From Nitratireductor sp. (GTDB taxonomy: Bacteria; Pseudomonadota; Alphaproteobacteria; Rhizobiales; Rhizobiaceae): a DNA stretch of 64,000 nucleotides. The DNA is taken from positions 34,608-98,607 of the forward strand of contig JAFMHL010000007.1 of the NCBI GenBank assembly GCA_017854535.1, read 5' to 3'. Each line of letters opens with the position of its first letter. The first letter of the stretch is position 1. The notes below the pieces were generated by a model that was given only the letters and a program-made list of their open reading frames with translations, was not told where the DNA came from and did not search any database. The translations under genes and the position numbers were made by a program. Shown in pieces: positions 19,766 to 27,924 of the stretch.

Positions 19766-21229
19766 ATGATTGCACTACTCAACTATGTGGCGGTCATAGG
19801 TGCTTTTTTAAGTGCTTCATTGGTCTTGCCTGCGTTTGTCGGTTTCGGCACTTCGGATTTTGACAGCGGTTTTACATTGCTCATTTATGCAGTAATTGGC
19901 GCATTTTTCTCTTCAGCTATTTTGATGGCAACGCGCGGCAGAAAGATTAACCTCGATCGTGTCAATTCCGTCTACCTTGCAGTACTTTCGTGGATAATCT
20001 TTCCCCTAGTCTTGGCGTTTCCCTTAGCGGATCTTTTCCAAATCTCCTATCTCCATGCGGTTTTTGAAGCGGTATCAGCTTTCACCACAACCGCTGCCGA
20101 TAGCATTGACAGTCTTGAAGCGGCTTCTCCCGCCGCAATTTTCTTGAGATCAAATTTGCAATGGACTGGCGGTCTGGCAGCCATCCTTACTTTTATTCTG
20201 TTCTTAGGACCCATTAGAGCAGGGGGCTTACCAAAGCCTCGCAGCAGCGCGGGCGAAGCATCAGGACGCACCACGTCAGCTGTCAATCGCATAGCTTGGC
20301 GAATGTTTTTATATTTCTTTCTCGCGACCATTATCTGTTTCGTGCTTCTAATGTTGTCTGGCGTGGACGCGTTTTCAAGTCTGATCTTGACCAGTACGGC
20401 CATGACAGCAGGAGGTTATACGCCTGCCGGTAAAACACTGGTGGACATCGCGCCACCATTCGCGCTGATTGTCATGGCTGTATTTTTCATCATCGCTTCA
20501 ACCAATGTTTATTGGCATCGTATGGTAATAAAATGGCAAATCAACAATTTGAAAAACCACAGGGAAAGCTATTACCTGATAGGCCTCACTGGATTGCTGT
20601 CATTTGTATTCTTGATAGCAATTTTTAGAGCGTCAGGCAGCACGGTCGTAGGTCCGGTTCAAACAGTTAGTGAGGCAATTTTCAATGCCAGCTCCCTGAT
20701 ATCAACATCAGGCCTTCAATCACGCCCTGGAATTTTTCTGCTGATCACACCGAGTGTTGTGTTTTTGATTCTTCTCATTGGCGGCGGCTGCTTTTCTATG
20801 GCTGGAGGAATAAAGCTTTATCGATTGGGAGCCATGTTGTTCCACTCAGAAAATGAATTAACGAAATTGATCTATCCAAATGTTGTGACTAAATCTCATT
20901 TTGGCGCCGAGATCTATAATCTGCGTTTGATGAAATCTATATGGACCATGGCTGCAGCTCTAATTGGAACAATGGTGCTTGGTGCGCTGGCTTTGGCATT
21001 TTCAGGAATGAGCTTTCAGGCAAGCATTACCGCGTCTATTGCGGCAATAACCAATGCAGGCCCGGCATATTCTGTTGATTGGGTGCCAAGGGGAACTGAA
21101 GGCTGGCCAAGTTACAATGAAATGATCATCCCCCAAAAAATGATACTAAGTATCATCATGCTCCTCGGAAGACTTGAAGTCATTGCCGTTCTAGTTGCTA
21201 TCAATCCGACCTATTGGATCAAGCGTTAA
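19766..21229 (+). CDS. trkH: TrkH-family potassium uptake protein
   Basis: Membrane channel subunit of the Trk system, 487 residues, hydrophobic throughout, with four pore-loop repeats. Three filters keep the central glycine (TAGGYTPAG, STSGLQ, TNAGPA). The first reads FTTTAADS where TrkH proteins usually have TTTGAT, so the first filter glycine appears to be alanine. AAGAGG precedes the ATG. Adjacent to trkA, so the two are almost certainly one system. Confidence 0.9.
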   Translation: MIALLNYVAVIGAFLSASLVLPAFVGFGTSDFDSGFTLLIYAVIGAFFSSAILMATRGRKINLDRVNSVYLAVLSWIIFPLVLAFPLADLFQISYLHAVFEAVSAFTTTAADSIDSLEAASPAAIFLRSNLQWTGGLAAILTFILFLGPIRAGGLPKPRSSAGEASGRTTSAVNRIAWRMFLYFFLATIICFVLLMLSGVDAFSSLILTSTAMTAGGYTPAGKTLVDIAPPFALIVMAVFFIIASTNVYWHRMVIKWQINNLKNHRESYYLIGLTGLLSFVFLIAIFRASGSTVVGPVQTVSEAIFNASSLISTSGLQSRPGIFLLITPSVVFLILLIGGGCFSMAGGIKLYRLGAMLFHSENELTKLIYPNVVTKSHFGAEIYNLRLMKSIWTMAAALIGTMVLGALALAFSGMSFQASITASIAAITNAGPAYSVDWVPRGTEGWPSYNEMIIPQKMILSIIMLLGRLEVIAVLVAINPTYWIKR

Positions 21230-21430
21230 GATGCGTTTTTCACGAAAACATGCAGCATGACGATGAATGAAATAAAACTTTTACTTGAACCAGACCGCTC
21301 CTGCCCTTTATATGAATGAGCAAGGCGGATGAACTGCTGGTGGCATGTACTGACCAACATAATAATAATAGAACATCGCAAGGTCGACTGGTGCAAAGCG
21401 AAGTTCACATTAGGCGGATGCGGATAAAAG
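21230..21430. other. trkH-hfq intergenic region
   Basis: About 200 bases before hfq. TTGAAC at 21285 and TATATG at 21309 form a weak promoter candidate with an 18-base spacer. A 20-codon frame starting ATGACGATG near 21257 lacks a binding site and is not called. Confidence 0.3.
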
Positions 21431-21679
21431 ATGGCGGAAAGACCTCAAAACCTTCAGGATGCGTTTCTGAATCAGGTTAGAAAACAGAAAATCCCACTGA
21501 CAATATTTTTGGTGAATGGTGTAAAATTAAATGGAATCGTCGGCTGGTTCGACAATTTCTGTGTTTTGCTAAAACGTGATGGCATTGCCCAATTGGTATA
21601 TAAGCACGCGATCTCCACGATTATGCCAGCAGGACCAGTAAATCTTGGTCCCGATGATGACAGCGAGGACGACGCTTGA
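21431..21679 (+). CDS. hfq: RNA chaperone Hfq
   Basis: Hexameric Sm-like RNA chaperone that pairs small RNAs with mRNAs. The 82-residue protein has the Sm1 region ([22 protein letters not shown]) and the Sm2 signature [10 protein letters not shown], followed by a short acidic tail (DDDSEDDA) of the alphaproteobacterial type. Start 11 bases after GGATAAAAG. It overlaps hflX by four bases. A likely partner of the CCUCCUCCC small RNAs at 60.1 kb, though that link is inferred. Confidence 0.97.
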   Translation: MAERPQNLQDAFLNQVRKQKIPLTIFLVNGVKLNGIVGWFDNFCVLLKRDGIAQLVYKHAISTIMPAGPVNLGPDDDSEDDA

Positions 21680-23022
21680 CCACATCTGATGACGGCGGCA
21701 AAAGCCGTTTTCAATGGTCGGAAGCCGAGGACCAAAAGCCGGAACGGGCAATCGTTTTAATTCCTGATTTTCAGCGACGCTCGGATCAGGCGGACGTTTA
21801 TCGTTCTATCGATGCCCGACTTGAAGAAGCCGTTGGCTTAACAGCGGCCATCAATCTGGAAGTTGCGAGAACAGCGATTGTCCCCCTAAAAGCCATGCGC
21901 CCAGCTACATTGATGGGCACGGGCAAAGTTGATGAAATTACAAAGATCATCTATGAAGACCATATTGGTTTGGCAATCGTGGATCACACATTGTCCCCGG
22001 TACAACAACGCAATCTTGAAAAGGCTTGGAACTGTAAGGTTCTTGATCGGACGGGATTGATTCTGGAAATATTTGGTGATCGGGCCCAGACGAAAGAAGG
22101 ACGACTTCAGGTCGATCTGGCTCAGTTAAATTATCAAAAAGGTCGCTTGGTTCGCCAATGGACACACCTTGAACGCCAAAGAGGCGGGGCAGGGTTTATG
22201 GGGGGTCCCGGTGAAACACAGATCGAGGCCGATAGACGAGAAATTCAAGCCAAGATTTTGCGCCTTGAAAGTGATTTGGAGAAAGTTCGCAAGACCCGCC
22301 AGCTTCACCGATCACAGCGCAAAAAAGTTCCCCATCCAATTATCGCTTTGGTGGGCTATACCAATGCTGGCAAATCAACGCTTTTCAACAAACTGACCGG
22401 TGCAGAAGTGCTTGCCAAGGATATGCTTTTTGCAACACTGGATCCAACTCTGCGTCAGTTGGTTTTGCCCAAAGGCACGAAAACAATCTTGTCAGATACT
22501 GTGGGCTTTGTTTCCAATCTTCCAACAGATTTGGTGGCGGCCTTTAGAGCTACCTTGGAAGAGGTGATTGAAGCTGATTTGATCTTGCACATTCGTGATA
22601 TTGCTGACCCTGATACAAGCGCACAGGCAGAAGATGTCTATGCCATTTTATCCCAACTGGGCATAGAAAACGATGGCCACAAGGGCGTAGTCGAAGTCTG
22701 GAATAAAATCGACCTGCTGGACAAGGAGGCTCTGGAAGCTATTCGAGCAACCAAGAATGCAGATATACAGCCTCTCATGGTATCGGCCGTAACAGGCGAG
22801 GGCGTTGACGCATTGCTCGCAATTGCAGAGCAGCACATCGCAGGTTCTGAAAGCTTTCAGGAACTGGTTCTTACCCCAGACCAAATGGACCGCATATCCT
22901 GGATTTATCAAAACACCACGGTCATTGAACGCGAAGATCGCGAAAACGGTGATGTTTGGCTAAAGGTAAAAGCTGCTCCGGCCATTCGGGAAAAACTGAG
23001 CGGAAATAACCTTATCAATTAG
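21676..23022 (+). CDS. hflX: Ribosome-associated GTPase HflX
   Basis: GTPase that splits or rescues stalled ribosomes under stress. N-terminal HflX domain (about 25-200) with the glycine-rich linker [15 protein letters not shown], then a G domain with G1 [13 protein letters not shown]3 [10 protein letters not shown] and G4 NKID. No ATG or GTG exists before the conserved region; the start is TTG 21676, supported by GAGG 8 bases upstream, in a TTGA overlap with the hfq stop. hfq-hflX coupling is widely conserved. Confidence 0.95.
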   Translation: MTTSDDGGKSRFQWSEAEDQKPERAIVLIPDFQRRSDQADVYRSIDARLEEAVGLTAAINLEVARTAIVPLKAMRPATLMGTGKVDEITKIIYEDHIGLAIVDHTLSPVQQRNLEKAWNCKVLDRTGLILEIFGDRAQTKEGRLQVDLAQLNYQKGRLVRQWTHLERQRGGAGFMGGPGETQIEADRREIQAKILRLESDLEKVRKTRQLHRSQRKKVPHPIIALVGYTNAGKSTLFNKLTGAEVLAKDMLFATLDPTLRQLVLPKGTKTILSDTVGFVSNLPTDLVAAFRATLEEVIEADLILHIRDIADPDTSAQAEDVYAILSQLGIENDGHKGVVEVWNKIDLLDKEALEAIRATKNADIQPLMVSAVTGEGVDALLAIAEQHIAGSESFQELVLTPDQMDRISWIYQNTTVIEREDRENGDVWLKVKAAPAIREKLSGNNLIN

Positions 23023-23032
23023 GGGGATCGAT

Positions 23033-23656
23033 ATGCTTTTTGGACGTAATGGAAATCTTGATTCGCAAAGAGCAAATTTAACACCAAGGCAGCAAATTTC
23101 AGGTGAGCTGTCTCCGTCTGAAAAACTGATCTGGGTAGACCGGCCAGCATCCGCGAGCCATCACGCTTTTTCCTCTATTGGCTCCTTTCTATTTGGCATC
23201 CCGTTTTTCGCCTTTGCAGTTTTTTGGACCTGGATGGCAAGTGAGCCTTTAAGGCGAGGCGGTATCGACGGTCCGCCTGGATTTTCTTATTTCTTCCCTA
23301 TGTTTGGAATCCCTTTTCTTTTGATCGGGCTCGCCATGTTGCTGACACCCTTATGGTCTGCCTTTGCGGCCAAGCATACGATCTATGCTCTGACCAACAA
23401 ACGGTTGATAATCTTGACCAGATATCCAGTGCGAAATTTTCAGTTCTGGCCCTTGGAAAATCTGGATGACATCACTCGAACAGGAACAGCCGACGGTCCA
23501 GGGAACTTATACTTCGCTAAAAAAGCTCACTATAATTCGAAAACAAGAAGAACGACATTAAAGGCGATTGGCTTTATCGGCATCGACCAACCTCTCAAAT
23601 TAGAACAGGCAATTCTCGAAGCGCAGCAATCTCTGAAATCAAGTGCCAAGGACTAG
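23033..23656 (+). CDS. Membrane protein with bacterial PH domain
   Basis: 207 residues with two membrane segments (about 50-70 and 85-112) followed by a soluble domain opening with YALTNKRLIILTRYP, the pattern of bacterial PH-like (YdbS/YdbT-type) domains. Function unknown. It starts 10 bases after hflX behind a strong GGGGG ribosome binding site, so it is probably in the hfq-hflX transcript. Its TAG stop lies in CTAG, shared with the converging lipoprotein gene. Confidence 0.75.
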   Translation: MLFGRNGNLDSQRANLTPRQQISGELSPSEKLIWVDRPASASHHAFSSIGSFLFGIPFFAFAVFWTWMASEPLRRGGIDGPPGFSYFFPMFGIPFLLIGLAMLLTPLWSAFAAKHTIYALTNKRLIILTRYPVRNFQFWPLENLDDITRTGTADGPGNLYFAKKAHYNSKTRRTTLKAIGFIGIDQPLKLEQAILEAQQSLKSSAKD

Positions 23657-24036
23657 CGCCGACCATAAACCTCGTCATTGCGAACAACCAAATTGTAAAA
23701 CGCATTTGAAGTTCGCACGTTATCAGCTACGTCTTTTGGCATGCCACGAGCGATCATCCGTTGATACAATAGTGTAGCATAGCGGCTATCCAGCTGCTTT
23801 GGTGGGTTTATTGGAGCAATATCAGCAGTTTTTGGGCCGCTCTCGGCACATCCTTCGGACATATTGCCATTTGCGCTTCTGCCTTCGCTTGCAAGTTTTG
23901 CCTCAACGGAAAAATATATCGAACATTCTGCAGCAACCAATTCGCTCTTGCGCACATCATCAACATTCAATGCGTCTGTTCCAGTTTGACAGGACGAGAC
24001 CAAGATCAAACCAAGTATAGCCAGAATTTTTCTCAT
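23653..24036 (-). CDS. Small putative lipoprotein, unknown function
   Basis: 127 residues starting MRKILAILGLILVSSCQTG, a lipoprotein signal peptide with lipobox VSSC. The mature part holds two further cysteines (AECSIYF and SEGCAESG) and a C-terminal helix-rich stretch PKDVADNVRTSNAFYNLVVRN. No family recognised. The longer frame from 24075 would hide the signal peptide. Its ATG shares one base with the mazG stop (TAATG), so it is coupled to mazG. Confidence 0.7.
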   Translation of the reverse strand: MRKILAILGLILVSSCQTGTDALNVDDVRKSELVAAECSIYFSVEAKLASEGRSANGNMSEGCAESGPKTADIAPINPPKQLDSRYATLLYQRMIARGMPKDVADNVRTSNAFYNLVVRNDEVYGRR

Positions 24037-24887
24037 TAATCGTTCCCCAAATCGCTCTTTTTTGCAGCCTGCCACAGTGCTTCCATTTCTTCCAGACTAG
24101 CGGCTTCCAGCGTTTTCCCTGTTGAGCCGATATTCTGTTCAATGTAGGAAAATCTGTTTTTGAACTTTTGGTTGGTGCCTCTTACGGCAGCTTCTGGATC
24201 AACATCCAAATGTCGTGCTAAGTTTGCAATGGCAAACAAAATATCACCAATTTCGTCTTTCAGTCGAGCGGTGTGTGCGCTGCTTAACTCATCTTCCAAC
24301 TCCCCCAATTCCTCGCGAATTTTTTCCAATACCGCCTTTGGATCATTCCAATCAAATCCAACTTTGGATGCCTTTTGTTGAAGTTTAACAGCAACGGTTA
24401 GCCCGGGCAGAGTGTTTGGCACTTCACTTAACAATGACATGCTTGCTTGCTTTGGAGGAAGGCCTTTGGCAGCCCGTTTAGCAGCGGCCTCAACCTTTTC
24501 TTCAGCTTTAATTTTCTCCCATGTGCCTTTGGCCATCCCTGAAGCAGAAAAGCGTTCAGCTGTTACATCTTCCGTTCCAAAAACATGGGGATGACGCCGG
24601 ATCATCTTGGCTGAGATCCCTTCAACCACATCACCAAAGTCAAAATCTCCTGACTCAGAAGCCATCTGTGCGTGGTAAACCGATTGCAGCAGCAAATCCC
24701 CAAGTTCAAGTCGAAGATCTTCCATGTCTTTGCGCTCAATGGCATCAGCGACTTCGTAGGCCTCTTCGATTGTGTATGGCGCTATGGTTGCAAAATCTTG
24801 CTCGAGGTCCCAGGGGCAGCCTGTCTTCGGCGTACGAAGGGCAGCCATGATTTCGATCAAACGGTTTATGTCACGTGAAGGTTTCAT
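24036..24887 (-). CDS. mazG: Nucleoside triphosphate pyrophosphohydrolase MazG
   Basis: All-alpha NTP pyrophosphatase that removes NTPs or dNTPs, including damaged ones. Two MazG domains: the first with TGCPWDLEQ and the metal-binding EEAYEVADAI plus LELGDLLLQSVYHA, the second with the matching EELGELEDEL and DEIGDILFAIANLARHL. 283 residues from ATG 24887 (MKPSRDINRL). The frame is open further upstream to 24962 but that part is not MazG-like. Confidence 0.94.
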   Translation of the reverse strand: MKPSRDINRLIEIMAALRTPKTGCPWDLEQDFATIAPYTIEEAYEVADAIERKDMEDLRLELGDLLLQSVYHAQMASESGDFDFGDVVEGISAKMIRRHPHVFGTEDVTAERFSASGMAKGTWEKIKAEEKVEAAAKRAAKGLPPKQASMSLLSEVPNTLPGLTVAVKLQQKASKVGFDWNDPKAVLEKIREELGELEDELSSAHTARLKDEIGDILFAIANLARHLDVDPEAAVRGTNQKFKNRFSYIEQNIGSTGKTLEAASLEEMEALWQAAKKSDLGND

Positions 24888-25027
24888 GCTCTGGATATAA
24901 CAGAGCACGGGCCACGGACACATTGCTTGTACAGGTCTATCCACAGCCGAATATATGACCATCCAAATTTCTTAGTCACGATTATACAGTCACCAGATGT
25001 AGCGCGATAAATTCTGAAACGAAAAAT

Positions 25028-25053
25028 CCTACTGACATATGGGTGTCAGTAGG
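25028..25053. promoter_or_regulatory. 10-bp inverted repeat upstream of the GST gene
   Basis: CCTACTGACA and TGTCAGTAGG form a perfect 10-bp inverted repeat with a 6-base centre, 44 bases before the GST start. The form TGACA-N6-TGTCA resembles a dimer-binding operator. On the minus strand it is followed by ATTTTTC, so it could also act as a leftward terminator. Confidence 0.5.
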
Positions 25054-25097
25054 GGGGTGCTATAGCGTGGTTCAAATGATCAAAACGGAGCTTGAAC

Positions 25098-25790
25098 ATG
25101 CTAATTCTTGAAACTTTCAGACCTGCATTTGGAATACGTTGCCCTAGTCCACCTTGCTTGAAAACTGAGGCATTGCTGGCCCTTAGCGGCGTTGAATACG
25201 AATTAAAATATGGCGATGTGACCAAAGCACCTAGAGGAAAGTTTCCTGTCTTGCATGATGGTGAAACAGTCATCCCGGACTCCGCGAATATTTATGCCCA
25301 CCTTGTGGCAAATCACGGCTTCGACATTGATGCTGATCTTAGCGAGCAGGAAAGGGTGGTGTCACACGCATTCCAGCAAATGTTGGAAAAACGTCAATAT
25401 TTTATTTCTGCATATCTGCGCTGGCGAGATAACCCAGACTTAGTACGCAATGGACTTCTGGGCGATGTTCCTGCTTTTATCAGACATATAGTGTTCGCCA
25501 TCGTGAAGAAAAAAATTCTTAAAACATCACATTTGCAAGGAACCAGTCGTCATACAAATGAAGAACTGGTTGCCATGGTCCGCGCCAATCTAACAGCAAT
25601 CGATTCTATGATTGGAGATAAAACATGGTTCTTTGGAGAGAAATTACACTCCATCGACGCAGTTTTGTTTGGGCAACTTGAAGAAATCTTCTTTGCCGAA
25701 ATACCCACACCAACCCGCATCATGGCATCAGAGTTTCCAAGGCTAACAGACTATGTTGTCAGGTTCCGCAAAGAGGTTTTCGGAGAATAG
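25098..25790 (+). CDS. Glutathione S-transferase family protein, metaxin/FAXC-like
   Basis: Thioredoxin-fold N-terminal domain (about 1-75; FGIRCPSPPCLKTEALLALSG, then FPVLHDGETVIPDSANI) and an all-helical C-terminal domain ending with GEKLHSIDAVLFGQLEEI, which matches the Tom37/metaxin/failed-axon-connections branch of GSTs. The substrate is unknown. 230 residues. ATG 25098 has GGAG seven bases upstream. An inverted repeat lies in its promoter region; the beta-lactamase-like gene follows after 32 bases. Confidence 0.82.
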   Translation: MLILETFRPAFGIRCPSPPCLKTEALLALSGVEYELKYGDVTKAPRGKFPVLHDGETVIPDSANIYAHLVANHGFDIDADLSEQERVVSHAFQQMLEKRQYFISAYLRWRDNPDLVRNGLLGDVPAFIRHIVFAIVKKKILKTSHLQGTSRHTNEELVAMVRANLTAIDSMIGDKTWFFGEKLHSIDAVLFGQLEEIFFAEIPTPTRIMASEFPRLTDYVVRFRKEVFGE

Positions 25791-25822
25791 AAAGTAAAAT
25801 GGTTTCCTGATATGAAGAAGAA

Positions 25823-26620
25823 ATGAAACATACTTTTTTCCTGATAACTCTCATTGTTTCTTTTTCTTTTTGGTCCACTATTTCCGCCGCAACGGAAATT
25901 GTGGAGAGAGTAGATTTACAACGCTTTTTCGATGATGAGGGCGTGGAGGGGACTTTTGTGGTCCTCTCGACTGTTCCTGACCGGCTAATCTTGGTCAACG
26001 AAGACCGGGCAGAAACTCGCTTCAATCCTGCGTCGACTTTTAAAATCGCCAATAGCCTAATCGCCTTGGAAACTGCAGTTGTTGCCGATGAAAATAAAGT
26101 GATCCCGTATGGCGGAAAACCACAAATCATAACTGCTTGGGAAAAAGATATGTCTATGCGCGATGCAATAGAAATTTCTAACGTTCCGGTGTTCCAAGAG
26201 TTGGCAAGGCGAATTGGCTTGATGCGTTATAGCAAATGGTTGAAAATATTTGACTATGGAAACATGTCCACCGGCAACAACGTAGAAACCTTCTGGCTTG
26301 ATGGTCTCCTGAAGATTAGTGCAATTGAGCAAGTCTATTTTCTGAGGAAACTGGCGACAAGGGCATTGGAGGCTGCTAACAAAAACCAAGCAATTGTTGC
26401 AGACATAATAAAGTTGAATACGGCCAACGGTAAAACTCTTTACGGAAAGACGGGTTGGACGTCCGCGCCGGACCCTGACATTGGCTGGTTTGTGGGGTGG
26501 GTTTCTGATGGCGATACAATCCATACATTCGCGGTAAACATCGACATCACTAAAAGGTCTGATGCAAAACATCGAAGGTCCATTGCTGGAACAATTCTCG
26601 GTGAACTTGGTATCTACTGA
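25823..26620 (+). CDS. Class D (OXA-type) beta-lactamase homologue
   Basis: 265 residues with a signal peptide (cleavage near TISA). All class D active-site motifs are present: S71-T-F-K74 (nucleophile and carbamylated lysine), S119-N-V, Y145-G-N, W158 in FWLDGLLKISAIEQ, and K209-T-G followed by W. The protein is therefore probably a catalytically competent periplasmic serine enzyme acting on beta-lactams or a related penicilloyl substrate; its spectrum cannot be told. No mobile element, integron site or resistance cassette is nearby, so it looks like an intrinsic chromosomal gene. Confidence 0.88.
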   Translation: MKHTFFLITLIVSFSFWSTISAATEIVERVDLQRFFDDEGVEGTFVVLSTVPDRLILVNEDRAETRFNPASTFKIANSLIALETAVVADENKVIPYGGKPQIITAWEKDMSMRDAIEISNVPVFQELARRIGLMRYSKWLKIFDYGNMSTGNNVETFWLDGLLKISAIEQVYFLRKLATRALEAANKNQAIVADIIKLNTANGKTLYGKTGWTSAPDPDIGWFVGWVSDGDTIHTFAVNIDITKRSDAKHRRSIAGTILGELGIY

Positions 26621-26664
26621 TGACCGAAACCGAATGAACCAACGCTCAAATACGTCAAATTTGC

Positions 26665-26678
26665 TTGATCCAAATCAA
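26665..26678 (+). promoter_or_regulatory. Perfect Fnr/FixK-type box
   Basis: TTGATCCAAATCAA matches the TTGAT-N4-ATCAA consensus of Fnr, FixK and Anr regulators at all ten fixed positions. It ends 55 bases before the start of the universal stress protein gene, a normal distance for an activating site centred near -41.5. Confidence 0.8.
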
Positions 26679-26733
26679 GGGACGTAGATGCATTTCCAAC
26701 TAAGAAAAATACAAACATTGTTGGGAAAGCAAA

Positions 26734-27579
26734 ATGGCATATACAGAAATTCTTGTTCACCTTGACTATACCAAGGCCTGCGAAGATCGTGTCAAAGCAG
26801 CATTGTCGTTGGCTGCTAGAAGCGGAGGAAGGGTGAGGGGCGTTGCTTTTGCACTAGAGTCGACAATATCGTCCTATTTAGGCATCCAAATATCTGCTGG
26901 CCTCGATAAAAAGCAAAAGAAAATCATTGAAAAAGCAGCGGCTAAACTAATCAAGAGCTTTGAGGCAATGGCAGCAAAGGCTGACGTGCCTTCTTCAAGT
27001 GAGATTATAAGCTGTTATGCCACCAAGGCAGCAGCACGTTTGGCTTTCTATGCGAGACATTCTGATATTGCGGTTATGGGTCAACCTGATCCTGATGCAG
27101 AGAGTGCATCCTTTATCGAATCTTTATATGAAGGTGTTCTTTTCGGTTCAGGCCGTTCGGTTTATCTGGTTCCTTACTATGGACAGTTTAAGACAAAGTT
27201 TCGAAAAGCTGTGATTGCGTGGGATGGTAGTAAAAAAGCGGCTAGGGCGGTTCGCGATGCCATACCAATGCTCAAAGGCCGCGGTAAAACGATAATCTTG
27301 ATTTTGAACCCTGATAAACGCAAAAGCGCCCACGGCGCAGCACCTGGCGCTGATTTGGCAGAATACCTCACGAACCATGGTGTTGATTGCAAGGTTGAGA
27401 TTATCAAGAATACGGACTTGAGCACTGATACGCTTATCCTCAATCACCTGACCGATATCGGCGCTGATCTTTTGGTGATGGGCGCTTATGGACACTCACG
27501 GCTTCGCGAAAAAGCATTTGGCGGCGTAACCAGCTCGATCGTGCATCAGATGACCACGCCAGTCATGATGTCTGAGTGA
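26734..27579 (+). CDS. Tandem universal stress protein (UspA family)
   Basis: 281 residues, two Usp domains. The first begins EILVHLDYTKACEDRVKAAL. The second (from about 150) begins KAVIAWDGSKKAARAV and ends with the ATP-binding signature GAYGHSRLREKAFGGVTSSI. Proteins of this type are commonly induced by low oxygen or energy stress, and the perfect Fnr/FixK box upstream agrees with this. GGGAAAG lies before the ATG. Single transcription unit by spacing. Confidence 0.88.
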   Translation: MAYTEILVHLDYTKACEDRVKAALSLAARSGGRVRGVAFALESTISSYLGIQISAGLDKKQKKIIEKAAAKLIKSFEAMAAKADVPSSSEIISCYATKAAARLAFYARHSDIAVMGQPDPDAESASFIESLYEGVLFGSGRSVYLVPYYGQFKTKFRKAVIAWDGSKKAARAVRDAIPMLKGRGKTIILILNPDKRKSAHGAAPGADLAEYLTNHGVDCKVEIIKNTDLSTDTLILNHLTDIGADLLVMGAYGHSRLREKAFGGVTSSIVHQMTTPVMMSE

Positions 27580-27924
27580 TAGGCCTTAAGGCGTGAAATG
27601 GTAACAGCTTGCGTGTTAGTTTACGTTGGTGCTCAATAGGGAATGTTGGCTGGATAAATTCAATCAAAGACACGTGTGCTACCATACACATCTTAGTCGC
27701 ATAAGATATATTATGGAACTAAAACATATAACAATTGTTGGTAATCACTAACCATAAAGCTGAAATATTACTTTAGAATAATCCGCTATCCCTTTGTTTT
27801 ATTGTAATTAGTAAACCTACTGTACCGAGGTAATTGATTCGCGATCACATTCTGTGACATGATACACATCCTTAACATTAGAACTGTATTTTAATGAAAG
27901 TAAGAAATACCTGTCGCCAATGTA
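27580..27924. other. Intergenic region with CRP-like inverted repeats
   Basis: 345 bases, AT-rich, no gene found. GCCTTAAGGC, a 10-base palindrome, lies at 27583-27592 just after the Usp stop. At 27845-27857 TCACATTCTGTGA is a perfect 5-3-5 inverted repeat, and overlapping it at 27853-27868 TGTGA-N6-ACACA matches the CRP consensus at 9 of 10 positions. These sit 57-80 bases before the L,D-transpeptidase gene. Confidence 0.4.

Noticed and set aside
21257..21316. 20-codon frame before hfq
   Set aside because: No ribosome binding site and ends before hfq; could not be separated from chance.
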